Notes under the pieces: model-generated
Database searches by the model: none
What the model was told of the DNA's origin: nothing
The model's input: only the letters and a program-made list of their open reading frames with translations
Origin: Karstenula rhodostoma CBS 690.94
Lineage: Eukaryota; Ascomycota; Dothideomycetes; Pleosporales; Didymosphaeriaceae
Reading direction: 5' to 3'
Assembly: GCA_010093485.1 (NCBI GenBank)
Contig: MU001500.1
Coordinates: 258,198-322,197, forward strand
Length of the DNA: 64,000 bases
Made by a program: the position numbers and the translations under genes
Part shown: positions 32,759 to 45,037 of the stretch, in pieces
Position numbering within the stretch: position 1 is the first letter of the stretch
Layout of the letters: every line of letters starts with the position of its first letter

Positions 32759-33177
32759 ATCGACTGCACCACCGCAGTCGCTTGTCGACTTCACCCGAGG
32801 TGCGTGTGTGCGTCTTCCATCAAAGCCTGGAAGCGCGTGTAAGGAGGGAAGAGGAGGAAGGCGGGGAATAAAAGCTACTGGACGTGTTGCGGCTCTCTAC
32901 CACCACAAGCAGTGTGCTGGGCGCGCGCGTCCGAAATGCGCTTAGCGTCTTCGCACCGACCATACCTTAATCGCTGACCGCGGCTCCTTTGGGACAGCTG
33001 CTCCCACCGGTGCCCGTCTCTATACTAGTTTTGAAATCCCATACCATAGGTTTACTCGCACACGTATCTACAGTATAGCTCTAGGATATCCCATCGTATG
33101 CACGTACACTCCCTCGGTAACAATACAGACAGTCACATGTACTCCAGGTAAACCCCAACGCTTGCCCATCCCCACCC

Positions 33178-35148
33178 CTACCCAATAACCCCCGCCGCCA
33201 CCCTCCCAACCAATGCACCCGCCTCACTGAAAAAGATCCCCTTCAGAATCGTCTCCCCCTCCTCAATCGTCCACATCCCCGCATCCGCCAGCTTCTGCTT
33301 CCACCGCCGCTGCGCATGTGTATCCAGCTCATCCCACCGCTTGGCCTCCGTTTGCTTCCTGACTTCGTCGTGCTCGCCCTCGTGGACCTCGGTGCTTAGC
33401 GCGCCGTCTGTCTCCGGGTCGAGGCGGATGACAAGGGCCTTGGAAGGCGGGTTGGACGACAGTGCGGAAGCCGTGACAGAGTAAATGTGCTGATGGAGGA
33501 GGTCGCGGAGACGGTGCTGCGCTTTTGCTACGGGGGAGTCGGCGTTGTTGAAGTCTACAGCGCTCTTGACGTCCGACACGATCGCGGCGGGCGCCGGGGC
33601 ATTCTCGCTGATGTCACGCATGCTGTAGACCAGGCTGCGCGTCATGCTGTCTCCGCTGCCGAGGAGGCCTTGTAGCATGAGGGCGATTGCGGCGACGACC
33701 ATGGCGATGACGACGTACTTTGCGCCGTCGGCGATTGCTTTGGATCGCGCGCTCTGGAGGACGTAGGCTGAGTCTGGTTTGCTGGAGCTGGGATATACTT
33801 CGAACGTTTCGACGTCGATGGAGTTGCTTAGGGACGTGGTGGCCAGGCGAAGGTACTGAGGGGCCGGCTTCTTGCCTTGACTGGACTCCGGCTTGAAGAA
33901 GGGCGAAAAGACGACTTTAGTCATTTGTAGCTCGTGGACCTGTGAACGTAAGCATATTTCTAGCAATTCATCCTGTAATCGTAGCACAAGATGGTCTCGT
34001 GACCATGTACTTACATTATAGTATGTCGCAAACGGACTGAAGTGACTTGTCGTGTTCAGGTTCCTCCCCCGGTAGTTGATCGTCAGCACGCTGAGCGAGA
34101 CGTCGATACCAGCCACCGCAACCACAGCCTGGTACGCTCCGTCCTCATCAGCGTTCAGCAGTGCAACGTCCATATCAACAACTGCCTGCACATGCTTCGG
34201 GAATTTCTTTCTCAAGACAATCGAACCGGGTTTGCCCTCCTCATACAACCTCAACACCAACAGTTCGGCGCCCGTTCGATTGGGCTTGTTCGCAAGCAGC
34301 AGGATATGTGATGGCGACAACCAGCGTATACACCTGATCTTCGGACGGCCCTTCTTCCCGCCGACATCCGGTAATGAGATGGTATAAGCGTGTGTGCGGT
34401 CTGCGTCTGCCTTGCCTAGACTCTGTCTCTTCGTGAAATCCCAGCGTATTTTCTGGACGTAGACATCGTTGTCCAAGCAGTACGCGACCTGGAACTTTCC
34501 GTCTCCTTGGTCCAGAATGTCCAGATCATTTGCCTCCTGACCCTTGTGCAGTGCTATTCTCTGGATAACATCCTGGGGGTTCTCCGGCTTATTCGACGTC
34601 GCGCTGAAGACCACAACCTCGTTCTCATCTCCCGCAAGGCTCGAAGCCACAGCGCCGATGCGCCTGTTCGGCGTGCCCGCTGCCGTCCGCTGCGCCGGCG
34701 ACAAGCGCACTACACGCTGGTACGCCTCCTTCTTCGCAACCGTGCTCGTCGGCGGCGTGAATAGCGCAGCCTTGCTCAATAACGATATCTCGCCCTGCCC
34801 GTCCGCCTTCTTGGGGAACAGAACCTCGAATCCTTTCAAGCACTCGTTCTTCCCCGCCAGCCTGTCCTCCTCGCTGTCGTTGATGCCCGCAAACAACACG
34901 CATCCGTCCTTGGTGCCCAGATTCGCGAGACACGTCACCGAGTCGTGCTCGCCCGCTTCGATTTCGGTGCATGGTTCTGCGGTGGGCGCGCGGTCGGTGA
35001 AGTCGAAGACGGAGATCTTGTTCTTGACACCATGGCGGCCCGCACCGCCGCCTCCGCCCACGATGAGGCACGATGGCTTGCTGGTTGCCCAGGTTGCCGA
35101 GTACAGCGGGTACGAGGTTTTCGCTTTGGAGACGGTAGGTCGCGACAT
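33178..35148 (-). CDS. SEC12: Sec12-type guanine nucleotide exchange factor for Sar1
   Basis: Exons are 35148-34015 and 33939-33178, giving 631 aa. Excluded is a 75-nt intron (GTAAGT donor, TTCACAG acceptor) that has no stop and keeps frame, so retention would add 25 aa. The N-terminus has the Gly-rich loop typical of Sec12 (IVGGGGGAGRHGVKN) and a WD40-type beta-propeller (KIRCIRWLSPSHILLLANK and similar blades). A single transmembrane segment (VVIAMVVAAIALMLQGLLG) lies near residues 455-478, followed by a lumenal tail. Sec12 is an ER membrane protein that loads Sar1 with GTP to start COPII coat assembly. Assignment rests on the Gly loop plus propeller-TM-lumen layout. Confidence 0.88.
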   Translation of the reverse strand: MSRPTVSKAKTSYPLYSATWATSKPSCLIVGGGGGAGRHGVKNKISVFDFTDRAPTAEPCTEIEAGEHDSVTCLANLGTKDGCVLFAGINDSEEDRLAGKNECLKGFEVLFPKKADGQGEISLLSKAALFTPPTSTVAKKEAYQRVVRLSPAQRTAAGTPNRRIGAVASSLAGDENEVVVFSATSNKPENPQDVIQRIALHKGQEANDLDILDQGDGKFQVAYCLDNDVYVQKIRWDFTKRQSLGKADADRTHAYTISLPDVGGKKGRPKIRCIRWLSPSHILLLANKPNRTGAELLVLRLYEEGKPGSIVLRKKFPKHVQAVVDMDVALLNADEDGAYQAVVAVAGIDVSLSVLTINYRGRNLNTTSHFSPFATYYNVSTWSRDHLVLRLQDELLEICLRSQVHELQMTKVVFSPFFKPESSQGKKPAPQYLRLATTSLSNSIDVETFEVYPSSSKPDSAYVLQSARSKAIADGAKYVVIAMVVAAIALMLQGLLGSGDSMTRSLVYSMRDISENAPAPAAIVSDVKSAVDFNNADSPVAKAQHRLRDLLHQHIYSVTASALSSNPPSKALVIRLDPETDGALSTEVHEGEHDEVRKQTEAKRWDELDTHAQRRWKQKLADAGMWTIEEGETILKGIFFSEAGALVGRVAAGVIG

Positions 35149-36005
35149 CGGGAACGATTACGTCTACGATTATCTGTGCGGGGGGTGGATGCGCGCGCAA
35201 ACAATTGATCGGGATGGTTGCGTATGCGCGACCGCGTCGTGAACGTCAATTGTTTCCTGCGAGTGTACCAAGAGAGGGTGGCGATTCAGGCGCAATCAAG
35301 TAGGGAGGTAGCCCGCAGGCGCCTGTGGGGGATTTGCTTGTTTCTTTGACACGTTGCGCGGAGCTTCGCGATCGGTCGTCATCGCCCGCGCCCGCGCTTT
35401 CCCCATGACCATGACACAGACAGGGGTCGCTTTCGCTTATCGATACCCCGGTGAACGGGTCCACCAAGTTGAAGCCAAGATGAGGAAGACATGATGAATA
35501 TTTTGACTTTTCTTTTCTTTACGATATACGTCCGGATATCTACTTATTCAAAAAAGCAGACATGAACGCGCATCCGCGTGGTCCTATTCAAGGATACTAT
35601 CTACCTCGCTCCCTCTGCTACCCCTTTCCCATCTCCATCCCGAAGCCCTGGTCTCTTCCATCTTTTACTTCGTGGTCGCCCACACCCATCTCAACTTCCA
35701 CCCAGCTATACCTTCACCATCCCATCTCTCTTTGTAACACCCACCATGCACATTCCTCATTCTTCTTCACATCATAACATCGTCCCTCAACCAGTCCGCC
35801 CGATTGAATACGCCAGGGCAAAGCCGCCAGGAAAACACTCCGCCTTCACCAACGCCGCGTAAAGGTGTCAAAATGCTCGCTAAACAGGGTTGTGGGCAAC
35901 ATGTGTAAGGGAAGGGGAATCCAAAAGAGACGGAACAGCTATCTATGATTCTTGATGAAGAAGTTACGCAAGCCTCATCTTGTAAAGGGCAGAATTTGGT
36001 CAATA
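35149..36005. other. Intergenic region upstream of SEC12
   Basis: No coding frame is supported. C/T-rich stretches near 35600-35760 on the plus strand have no conserved frame. The region should hold the SEC12 promoter and the karyopherin 3' end. Confidence 0.45.
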
Positions 36006-39000
36006 CTATTGTCCTACTACTGCACCGCCATTGGGCTGGCCGCCGGCTGCTGCTGCGGCCGCCGCTTGAGCTGCTGCTTGAGCGATGACGTCGGCTTGGT
36101 GGACGGCGCCTTGAACGACTTGCTGCTCTTCGGGATTGAGGTTCTTGGTGAGGTTCTCATAGAGGGCAGGCTGTTCTTGTTGCAGTCCTGGGCGCTGTCA
36201 GTAACATTTCCAGACGGCACATGGCAACTTTGAACTGTGGGCAACATACTCATCAATGCATGCTTGAACATGCTGTAAGGCTCGACCTTGTCAAGCGGCG
36301 TCTCGAGGAGGCTCTCCTCCTCAAGCTCGTCGTCATCATCATCATCGGTAACCGAGGTGAACTTCTGGGCTTCTTCATTGAGGAACTCGAGGTAGGCGGC
36401 GCTTTCATCCTTGACGTCTTCCGCGTCTTCGGGCTCGTTGGTCCACTCATTCTCGTCACCCCATTCCTCGTCCTCTTCTTCGTCATCGTAGTTTGCGTAT
36501 TCGAAATTGTCCTCTTTCTTGGCCTCTTCGCGGTCTGCGAAAAGATTAGTGCGATTCTTATGAGAAGACCGGTGGAAGCACTTACTCTTCAAAGCAACAG
36601 GCAGTGTCTGGAACAAGCGAACAATGCCCTGGAGGAGACGAGGCCAGCCTTGTTGGATACTGACCGGAACGTCCTGGCCCTTGAGGGTCAAAAGCGCGCA
36701 AATACCCGAAATGCACAGCTTCTTGTCGTGCACCCTGGTAAAGCTATCGATGTTGGAGAACCACAGGCTAAAAAATTTGTTAGTCCAGCCATTCGTCTCA
36801 AGAACATGCAGCGCCAAGACGGGGTTGTAATATATAGCGTTGATGACCACTTCCGTCAGGTGTATCCTCAAGGACTTGACTTTGAGTTCATCGTTCGTCA
36901 AAACGTTCATGGTAAGGTTGATGAACTCAGGCACGTATTCGTCGACATGGCCGCGCATGTTGAGCATGATGATTTCAGCCAACTTGCATCCGCAGATGCG
37001 GTCCACACCGCCGACCTTGTCGTCCTTGAATATTGTTCGGACCATATCGACTATGGCATCGAGGTACTGTCGGTTCTGCACCAGCGTCGCTGTGCCGTAG
37101 TTGACAAAGTTCTCAAGCGCAGGTAGCATGTCTTCGAGATAGAGCTCCGCACCAGCCTTGAATGTTCGGTGGATCAACTCGAATGCTTGCCACATGGTTG
37201 ACGAGATGCTCTTGGCAGCAAATGTGCAGCTATCGATGATTTCGAATACCTCGTTGTACAGATCGTAGAGCTTATTCTCCAATGTGATGGTGATGACGGG
37301 CATCAATATGGTTTCCAGGTGGAGGAGAACATCAGGTGTGCTCTCCAATGTAAGAATGAGCGTGCCGATAGTCTGCAGGACACCAAGGGCAGTGATACTC
37401 TTCTCGTCGAGGAAATCACCAAACTCATCGTCTCCTCCCTTTTCTTGGTTCCGGGAGAGCAATTCGCCGACTATGCGGAGATACGTATCCCGGAGCTGTT
37501 CGCTAAGCGCCACGGCAAATGGCGTAAGCTCAGGAGCGAAGACCTCGACAAAATCCTCCATAACGTTGGCGAGGGCATCTACATCAACCTCGTTTGCGAG
37601 TTTCAGCAGCTGCTGCATGACTTGGGGAATGTTTTGTTTCATGTTGGTCCGGATGAGATCGTGGCGGATGAGAGGCTGGAGTGCCAACGCGGCGGCAACT
37701 CGAACGGGGAGAGTTGGGTCTGCCATCGACTCCAAAATATTACGGTAGATAATGATGAGGTTGTTGGGGTCCTTGAAATCGAGTTGCTCGAACTTCTCCA
37801 GCGTGTCGCATGCGCGCGCTCGCAAAAACCCGTGGGGGCTTCTGAACTCGGGGAAAACGTGACGAACGAAGAAGTACTCGATCTGGTCAGCAATTGGGCT
37901 CTTCTTGGAGAGAAGAACGCCAGGGAGCGTTCCTATCATGCGCAATGCGCCCTCCTTCTCCCGTGGGTTCTTCTCATTGTCCGGCGCCGCCTCGTATTGG
38001 TTAACAATTCCGTTGATGAAGTTAAGGACGGTGTAAGTCTGCTTTCTTCTACTCTTCGTAAGAGTAACCAAGAAGTTAGTGGCTGCAACATCGGGCGAGG
38101 TGACCTCTTCGTAGAAATTGAGCTTGCGGTGCAAGTACTCTTGTGGCTCGTCCTCAAATAGCTCGATGTCCTCGTTTGTTTGGCACAGCACAGGGAATAG
38201 CAGATGTGAGATGAGGTTATCCGTGTGCGGCTTCAGCAGATTCCACATGGACTTGGGCTTGATGCACTCGTCCAGGAAATTGAGGGTGTAGTATAAGCTG
38301 GCCTTTGATAACCAAGTCTCTTTTTTAACCCACTTCTCGACTTGCTGCAGGTATCGGGTAAGGATTTCGGGCGCGAAATTGGCGATGAAATATTTGGCGA
38401 CTTCGGTGTAGTCTACGTCGCTGTTCTTGGTCAGGCCTCCGGGGTTACCGTACCTGGTCTGGGTTAGCGATCTTGCGACCTGCAAATGGGGCGCTTCGAA
38501 CACACCTGACGTAGAGCCGGTTCAAGTTGGCATACGACCACTTCTTTGCCTTCCACCAGTGGTTTATCTCGCGCTCGTCGACATCTTCGGGCAATGCGCA
38601 CTCCGGTGGGTCTTTGCTGATAACATTTAGGAACAAGGTACACCAGCCCACCATGACGGGCTGTTCGCGCAACGAGGAGGGGAGATCAAACTATGTGCCG
38701 TCAGCTCTCGTGCTTCAAGGTCGCAAATGCTGCCGTCTTACGTATATCGCATGCTTGTACACCTTGAGCACTGTCCGCAGTATTTCGCCAGCTTCTAAGC
38801 TCGTCTCGTTGGCCAACCCGTTGCCCAAGTTCAGAAGCTGGGGGAAAGATAGCGCCACGATCTTCTCGAAATCAGCGCGGTTCTCGCCCGACTTGAAACG
38901 GTAGATTTTGCATATCGCAAGCAGACACTGCACACCAGCGAACACCGACGCAATGTCTCCTGCATTCAGCAGTTGAATAGTAATATCCAGGAAGTCGGGC

Positions 39001-39479
39001 CACTTCTGAGGGAAGTCGTAGGCGAGGACCTTCTGGAGGGTAGGAATGAGCTGGGCGCGCACGTTCGGCTGCGAGGCGACGAGGACGGGTACGAGGCGGT
39101 TCTTGAAGGACAGTTTCTCGTCCTCGGGGATGGGCTTCGCCTGGCTGAACTCCTCGGCGGGCGACCAGCCCTTGGACACGCGGTTCTTGAGGTAGATGGA
39201 CGCTGCAGACGCGTTAGCTTGGGGCGGGCGCGGCGCCGCGGGGTGCGGGCTTACTGGACAGGCGGATGGCAGCCTCCTGCTCGTTCTCGAGCACGTTGAG
39301 CAGCGCGTCTGTGAAGCCGGGCTGTTCTTCGGCCTGCAGCTGTCAGTCAGCGGCCGTATCTTGCATGGCCTGCAGCGGGCGGCGCCTACGTGTTTGAGGT
39401 CAAGCTCGGCTTGCTGACGGATGGCGGCATTGGCGTCCAGCGTGTTCTTGACACGCTCCCGCAGCGCTGCGACGTCCAT
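36006..39479 (-). CDS. SXM1: Importin-7/8-type karyopherin (Sxm1/Nmd5 group)
   Basis: Seven exons: 39479-39390, 39333-39255, 39202-38742, 38690-38506, 38453-36586, 36534-36250 and 36187-36006, giving 1049 aa. Introns are 51-62 nt and all phases agree. The importin-beta N-terminal domain starts the protein (QQAELDLKH, then IRLSTSIYLKNRVSKGW). HEAT repeats follow, including RYGNPGG just after exon 4. Acidic segments (DDEEEDEEWGDENEW and a poly-Asp stretch) precede the C-terminus, which has QQEQPALYENLTKNLNPEEQ and an Ala/Gln-rich end. Karyopherins of this group import ribosomal and other cargo into the nucleus with Ran-GTP. Yeast has two paralogues (SXM1, NMD5), so the symbol is approximate. 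Confidence 0.92.
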
Positions 39480-40535
39480 GTTGGCGGTCGTGGTGCAGAC
39501 TGGCGGCGCGGGCCAGGTGGGTAGCGGGACCTCGTCGAGGGTCTAACCTGAGGTCGCAGCGAGGGCAGGCGGTATGTTTCGGCCGTGGGGCGCCTGCGTG
39601 CGGCGGCGGGGGTGGGTAAAGCTGTTGGAGAAGCTGGCAGTGGCCGCTAGTAGGCCTATTGTCTGGTCACCTTTAGGCCCCTTTGGCGTGTGCTCAGGGT
39701 ATACGGGCGAGGATAGATGGAGGGGAAGACCGTAGATTTTCCTGCCTGTGCGATAGCGACGCTAAGCAGTCAGGGTTAGCGCACCTCGAAGCCGCCGGCC
39801 CACACTGCACGACTGCACGACGACATGGCTCGGGGCAACTGTGATCTGACATCAAAATAAGGCTCCTCTTGCGCCTTAGTTGCATCGGCCGGCAGCAGAA
39901 GAAGGGGACTGCAGCTGCGCGTGCCCGTATCGGCAGGACCCGTCCAATCGTGAACCGGCTTTCTCCCCCGCATTGCATTATACCTTCGCCTTGCGACCCA
40001 GGCTTCCCGTCCCTCATTCTTCAGGGGAGCACACAATGCTATAGTGCTAGACTTCAAGGCGTACCATCTGGTAGAATATGCTACACTCGCCTGTGCTTAT
40101 GTCGACCGACAAGAAAAACGCCATGACTTCTTTTCTAAGAAGCCACCAAAATAAAAATCGAACAGCGCCGTGACGAGCTGGAAAAAGTAACATGGCCTCA
40201 AATGCTTGGCTTGTCACCTCCGAAATGGTGTCTTGTAGTTTCATGGTGGATGCAACCTGCCATCAATACGCTCTCGACAACATGTACAATGCTTTTCGTA
40301 CGTGGGCCTCCGACAGCGGCATCAATTCGATTCGTTCAACATCCATGCTACATCTGCCCATTCAGCGGTGCGCAACCACAGCATGCATCGCCTGCGACAT
40401 TCCCCGTGACAGCCGCGCCCTGCTGCTTACATGCTCATAATAGCGACGCTCCGTCATGCACACCGCCGACGCGAGACAACGCTCGCGGTAATTTATATCC
40501 CGAAACGCCCACGCGCTACGTCGTCGTGAAACGCC
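39480..40535. other. Intergenic stretch, no supported gene
   Basis: About 1.06 kb separates the karyopherin start from the SKI2 stop. Frames on both strands lack motifs and splice structure. Confidence 0.45.
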
Positions 40536-43500
40536 CTACAAGTACAAGCTTGCGCAGTTACAGATGTCCCTGTTGTACATGTCAGCATCAACCCTCCATT
40601 TCTTGCCCCGGGAACACTTGTTTGCACTAACAGGGGGTTCTCATGGTGCGAACGGAAGCCAACATACCGTTTAATCAACTCTTGACAGGTTCCCATCTTT
40701 TGGAACAACGTGGGATCCCCGATGATTCTCGCGGCGTTTTTGACTTCGCGGCAAGTTTCGTCCAGTCGCGTAATGACACGCACGATAGTGCCCTCCATGA
40801 CATCCGTCAGGTCCGTAATGCGGTTGAACGACATGCCGCGCGCCCACTCGTACACGACCTCGACCATGCCGAAGCGCGGCTTGCTGACGAAATCGTTGCT
40901 ATCGTCCGCCGAGAGGATGACCTGGTGCAGCGTCTGCAATTGGTTGACCTTCTCCGAGATCTCGACAATCTTGGCAACGCCGCGTTCCAGGCTGGCGGTC
41001 AATGTTGGCTCCACATCGGTTTTCTCCTGGAAAACGAAGGCGGAGAGAAGCGCGACAATCTCCTCGGGCTCGTATTCAGCGAGGACGTTCTCGAGGATTA
41101 GCTCAGTGAGGACGAGCTCATCGGCAGAGTGGATCTCGCAGGCTACTTTGCCCTTCAGTTCGACTCGGGAGTCCTCATCGATGAAGCCTAGGTCCTTGAG
41201 TACCGAAATTCGCTGCTCGTAGTCGGGCAGGAGTTGCAGATTCTGGTCAGACATGAGCTGGCGAAGCTGCACGATGTTTTCTTTGATAAGCCACTCGTCG
41301 TGCTCCATCGCATAGTGCTTGAGGAAGTCGGGGCACTCGAGACAAGCTCTGCCTGTAGCTTCTATGCCTGCCTTTCTCCGGGCCATGTCAATCTCCCGGA
41401 ATTCGAGCTTCTTGATCTTGTCGTAGTCGAACTCATCCCAATCTTGGTAGTCCCAGGACTCGCAGAGAGGGACGAACTGATCCTGTGCAAGTTTAAGAGC
41501 ATCTGCCCAACGTCAGCACTCACATCAGGGCCAGATAGCAATATTACTTACCTTTCTTCCTGAAGAGATTCTCAACACCTTCTGGAATATCTATAACTGT
41601 AGCTGTGAAGCATTCGATGTCGCTCAGCGGGATGAGGGCACGCTTCATTATGAGGTCCTTCTTGGCCTTTGGTAAAGGTCGGAAGAACCTGGCTAGCGGT
41701 GCCAGATACGGGAGTAAGTCATCAGCTTTGCGCTGTTCGTTCGCTGCGATCTCCAGCACCTGCACTGTAGGTTCTTCACCCCTGCTGTTTACCACACCAC
41801 GGAGCAGCATGCCAACAGTTCGGATATCATTCTGAGTCGGTCAGTTTGAAGCCATAAAAATTGTTGTTGCTACAATGCGTACCTTCTTATAAACGATTAA
41901 ACGGTTCTGCACATACACCACTCTCCCAGCAGGATAGTTGAGCAACGAGAGATGAAGCTCGTTTGTCAAGCGTTTGTAGTCCATGCAAGCTTGGTGGCAG
42001 GCTTCAAGGTCTACATCACAGATCTTGCAAGGCTCGCGCTTTAGTTTTTCAAGATCAGCCTCGGAAATCTTAACCTTCTTCTCGTGTTCCGGTAATAAGG
42101 CCTGGGTAGCATTTTCGCTGAAACTTCGCTTGATCATCTCTTCGATCTTGAGCGCCTCCACGCGGAGAAGGTTGAGCATCATGTTGTAGGTAAGACGGAA
42201 TTGAGACCTAAGCTTGGTAGGCTCGCCTAGCATCATTTGCCTGAGGCGTGCAACAGGCGGTGCTTCGTCTGCTCCTGGGGCGCATATTATGACGGTGCCC
42301 ACGGTGTCCAGCCCTCTCCTACCGGCACGGCCAGCCATTTGAGTGTATTCTCCCGGCAAGAGATCTCGGAATTGTCGACCGTCGTGTTTACGAAATCCGG
42401 AGAATACGACCGTCCTGGTAGGCAAATTGAGACCCATGGCGAATGTCTCCGTAGCAAAGAGAACTTTGACGAGCGTCTTGGCGAACAATATTTCGACAAC
42501 TTCCTTAACGATAGGTAGCATGCCTCCGTGGTGTACTGCGATTCCTCGACTCAACAGTTCTCGGAGGCGTGTAATTTGAGGAAGTGCTCGATCCTCCGGA
42601 CTGAGGCGGGCGAGCGACTTTTCAACAGTCATGTGGATAGCACTCTTCTCCGCAGCTGTACAATAGTCGATATTGGAAAGAGCATCAGCATTCTCTTCGC
42701 ATCTCTTTTTCGAGAACACGAAGATACAGGCCGGAAGGAGATCCTTGTTGCGCAAGAACGAGATCAAGTGGACCCAAATATTGCGATCTTGCGCCGCTGT
42801 TGTTCTACCACCACCTCGTCCAGTACGTGCAATGTTGCCACGGCCTCGCTGAGCTGGTGGGCCGCCTCCTCGACCACCCCCACGCTGCCCTTGTTGTTGG
42901 CCTCTGCCACGTTGGTTTTGGCCGCCTCTGCCTCGATCGCCCCTACCACCGCCTCCTCGTCCGCCTTGACTCTCGTTCGTGGGCGGTGCTTTGACTTTAT
43001 CTCTACCGGAGAAGATGTCGTTTGCGTCTTTCCACCCACTTTCCACAAACTTTTTATCCGCCGTTACGATCTTATGCATGCCTTTACCAGCCCAGAGATA
43101 GTGCTCAAGAGGAATAGGACGCTTAGGCGTGGAGATGACGTAGATGTTCTTCTTCTTCGTTCTTCCTACCCAAGAAGCGAATTCGTGAGTGTTTGGAACG
43201 GTGGCGGAAAGAAGAATAAGAGTAACGTGTTCCGGTAACATGATGATAACCTCTTCCCACACAACACCTCGCTCCAGGTCATTAACGTAATGCACTTCGT
43301 CGAAAATAACGAATTCAACATCTCTGATGAGATCTGCACCCCGGTACAACATGCTTCGTAAAATCTCTGTCGTCATGATCAGGCAGCTGGCTTCTGGTCG
43401 GATCTGCACATCGCCAGTCAGAATACCGACATCATCGAAAGTAAGGCGAAAGTCGCGGAACTTTTGATTACTGAGAGCCTTGATCGGGGATGTGTAGATA

Positions 43501-44594
43501 GCCTTGGTCATGTGTCTCGCAGCCAGGGCTATTGCATATTCTGCAACCACAGTCTTTCCAGCAGAAGTATGAGCCGCAACGAAGACCGAATCGCCGTGCT
43601 CCAGATGGTAGACAGCCTCTTTCTGGAAGGTATCCAGTTCGAAAGGATATTCGCGGGCCATCTCAGGCACCAGTTCGTGGAAATTGTTGATTTCGCGATT
43701 GACATCCACCATATGAGCCCATTCTTTGCCCCCTTTCTTCGCTGAAGCCATTCCTAAAGGTCCGTGGGGTGCTAATGCTGGGAACTCAACAGGAAGAAGA
43801 GCATCGATCTCCTCCTCGCCGGGCGTTTGCGCTTCACCATCCGCTGTGGCAGTGTCATTGGGCGCCTTGAGAGCATCCTCCACTTCCTCGTCGTCGTCGG
43901 CTGCGTCGTGTGGCGACTGGGTTGGCTCTTCACCGAGTGTATCTTCGACTTCTTTGGCAGTCCTAGAATCGGAAGTAGGCTTCTTTTGAAAATCTAATCC
44001 GCGCGTAAAGCCAGGGGGGATCTCTAGAAGCCCGCCTTCGGCGCTGAAATTGATGACGCGGTCTAGGGCGTTCGCTTTCTTTCCATTTGCGGCTTCCTGG
44101 AGGGAGATAGCTTCGTCTTCAATGGCCGCAATTGCTTCCACGCCGTCTAGGCCGCCCGGTGCAAATGGAAAAAAGCCCGCCGCGCCACGCACAAATTCAG
44201 CCCTGTTTGCAGGCTTCCTCAGCAGCGACGTGGAATTCTTTGCAGTAGCGGAGTTAGCAGGCACAGTGACCTCTTTATAGCCTGTGACACGGCCTTCAAG
44301 TCCTTCGCGCGTAAAGCGTATAATGGTGCGTGTTTGAGTGGGCGCAACTTCGAAGAGGCTGCGATAGTTGGTTGGCGCGTCCCACCGTTGCTGCAATCGA
44401 TTCAACCATCGTGTGTCGAACGATCGCGAAGGTGTCAGGAATTCGGTTTCCAACTCTTTCTTGATGTCATCTTTGCTCTTGCGTTGGCGTTTTGGTGGAC
44501 GCTGCTCGTTCGCAAGCGAATCTACCCAAGTTGGATCGGACACATTGTCGGCGCTGACACGCAGCTGCTCGAGCTGCTCAGCTAGTCCTTCCAT
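40536..44594 (-). CDS. SKI2: Ski2 RNA helicase of the exosome-associated Ski complex
   Basis: Exons are 44594-41883, 41831-41552, 41502-40668 and 40569-40536, giving 1286 aa. Helicase motifs are FELDTFQKEAV (near 318), AHTSAGKT (near 340), DEVH (near 430), SATVPN and QMAGRAGRRGLD (near 750). The N-terminal segment (before 300) and C-terminal arch and helical domains are those of Ski2. The last tiny exon restores an ending GKR-like ELIKR then DICNCASLYL, matching the usual DI..ASLY terminus. An Arg/Gly-rich insert (GGGGRGDRGRGGQ and more, about 545-600) sits between the two RecA folds. Ski2 threads mRNA into the cytoplasmic exosome for 3'-5' decay. It is distinguished from Mtr4 by the VAAHTSAGKTVVAEYAIA context and N-terminal region. 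Confidence 0.93.
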
Positions 44595-45037
44595 GCTTCC
44601 GGGGTGTGTGTAGAATGCTGCGCCTGATTGAGGCGCGATGGTGGATCACGAGGTGACGACAAGCAAAAGGGCAGCTGCCAAGACTCCGCGGGGCAAGAAC
44701 GCCCCACTATAAACTGTTCCTCACCTACGCCACGAGGTAAGACAAAAGCTTCATCCTTTGCATTTCCCTGAGACCGCATTGTATTTAACATCTCCTTGTT
44801 ATATCCCCACGTGATAGAGACTGGGCCTCCAATGTTTCGCTTCTCGGCAATACTGGTTGGGGCCACACAACCCTCTTTCACGGATCACAGAGCATGAACT
44901 TCAAGGGAGAAGCTTCACGAAGTAACATTGGATATCGAACGCCGCGCTATGCATGAATGAAAGACAAGGTCACCGCCCCAAACCTCACACAAGCCATTTG
45001 ACCGGTTCAGGGTGCTGTTCACCATCGTGTGGTTATG

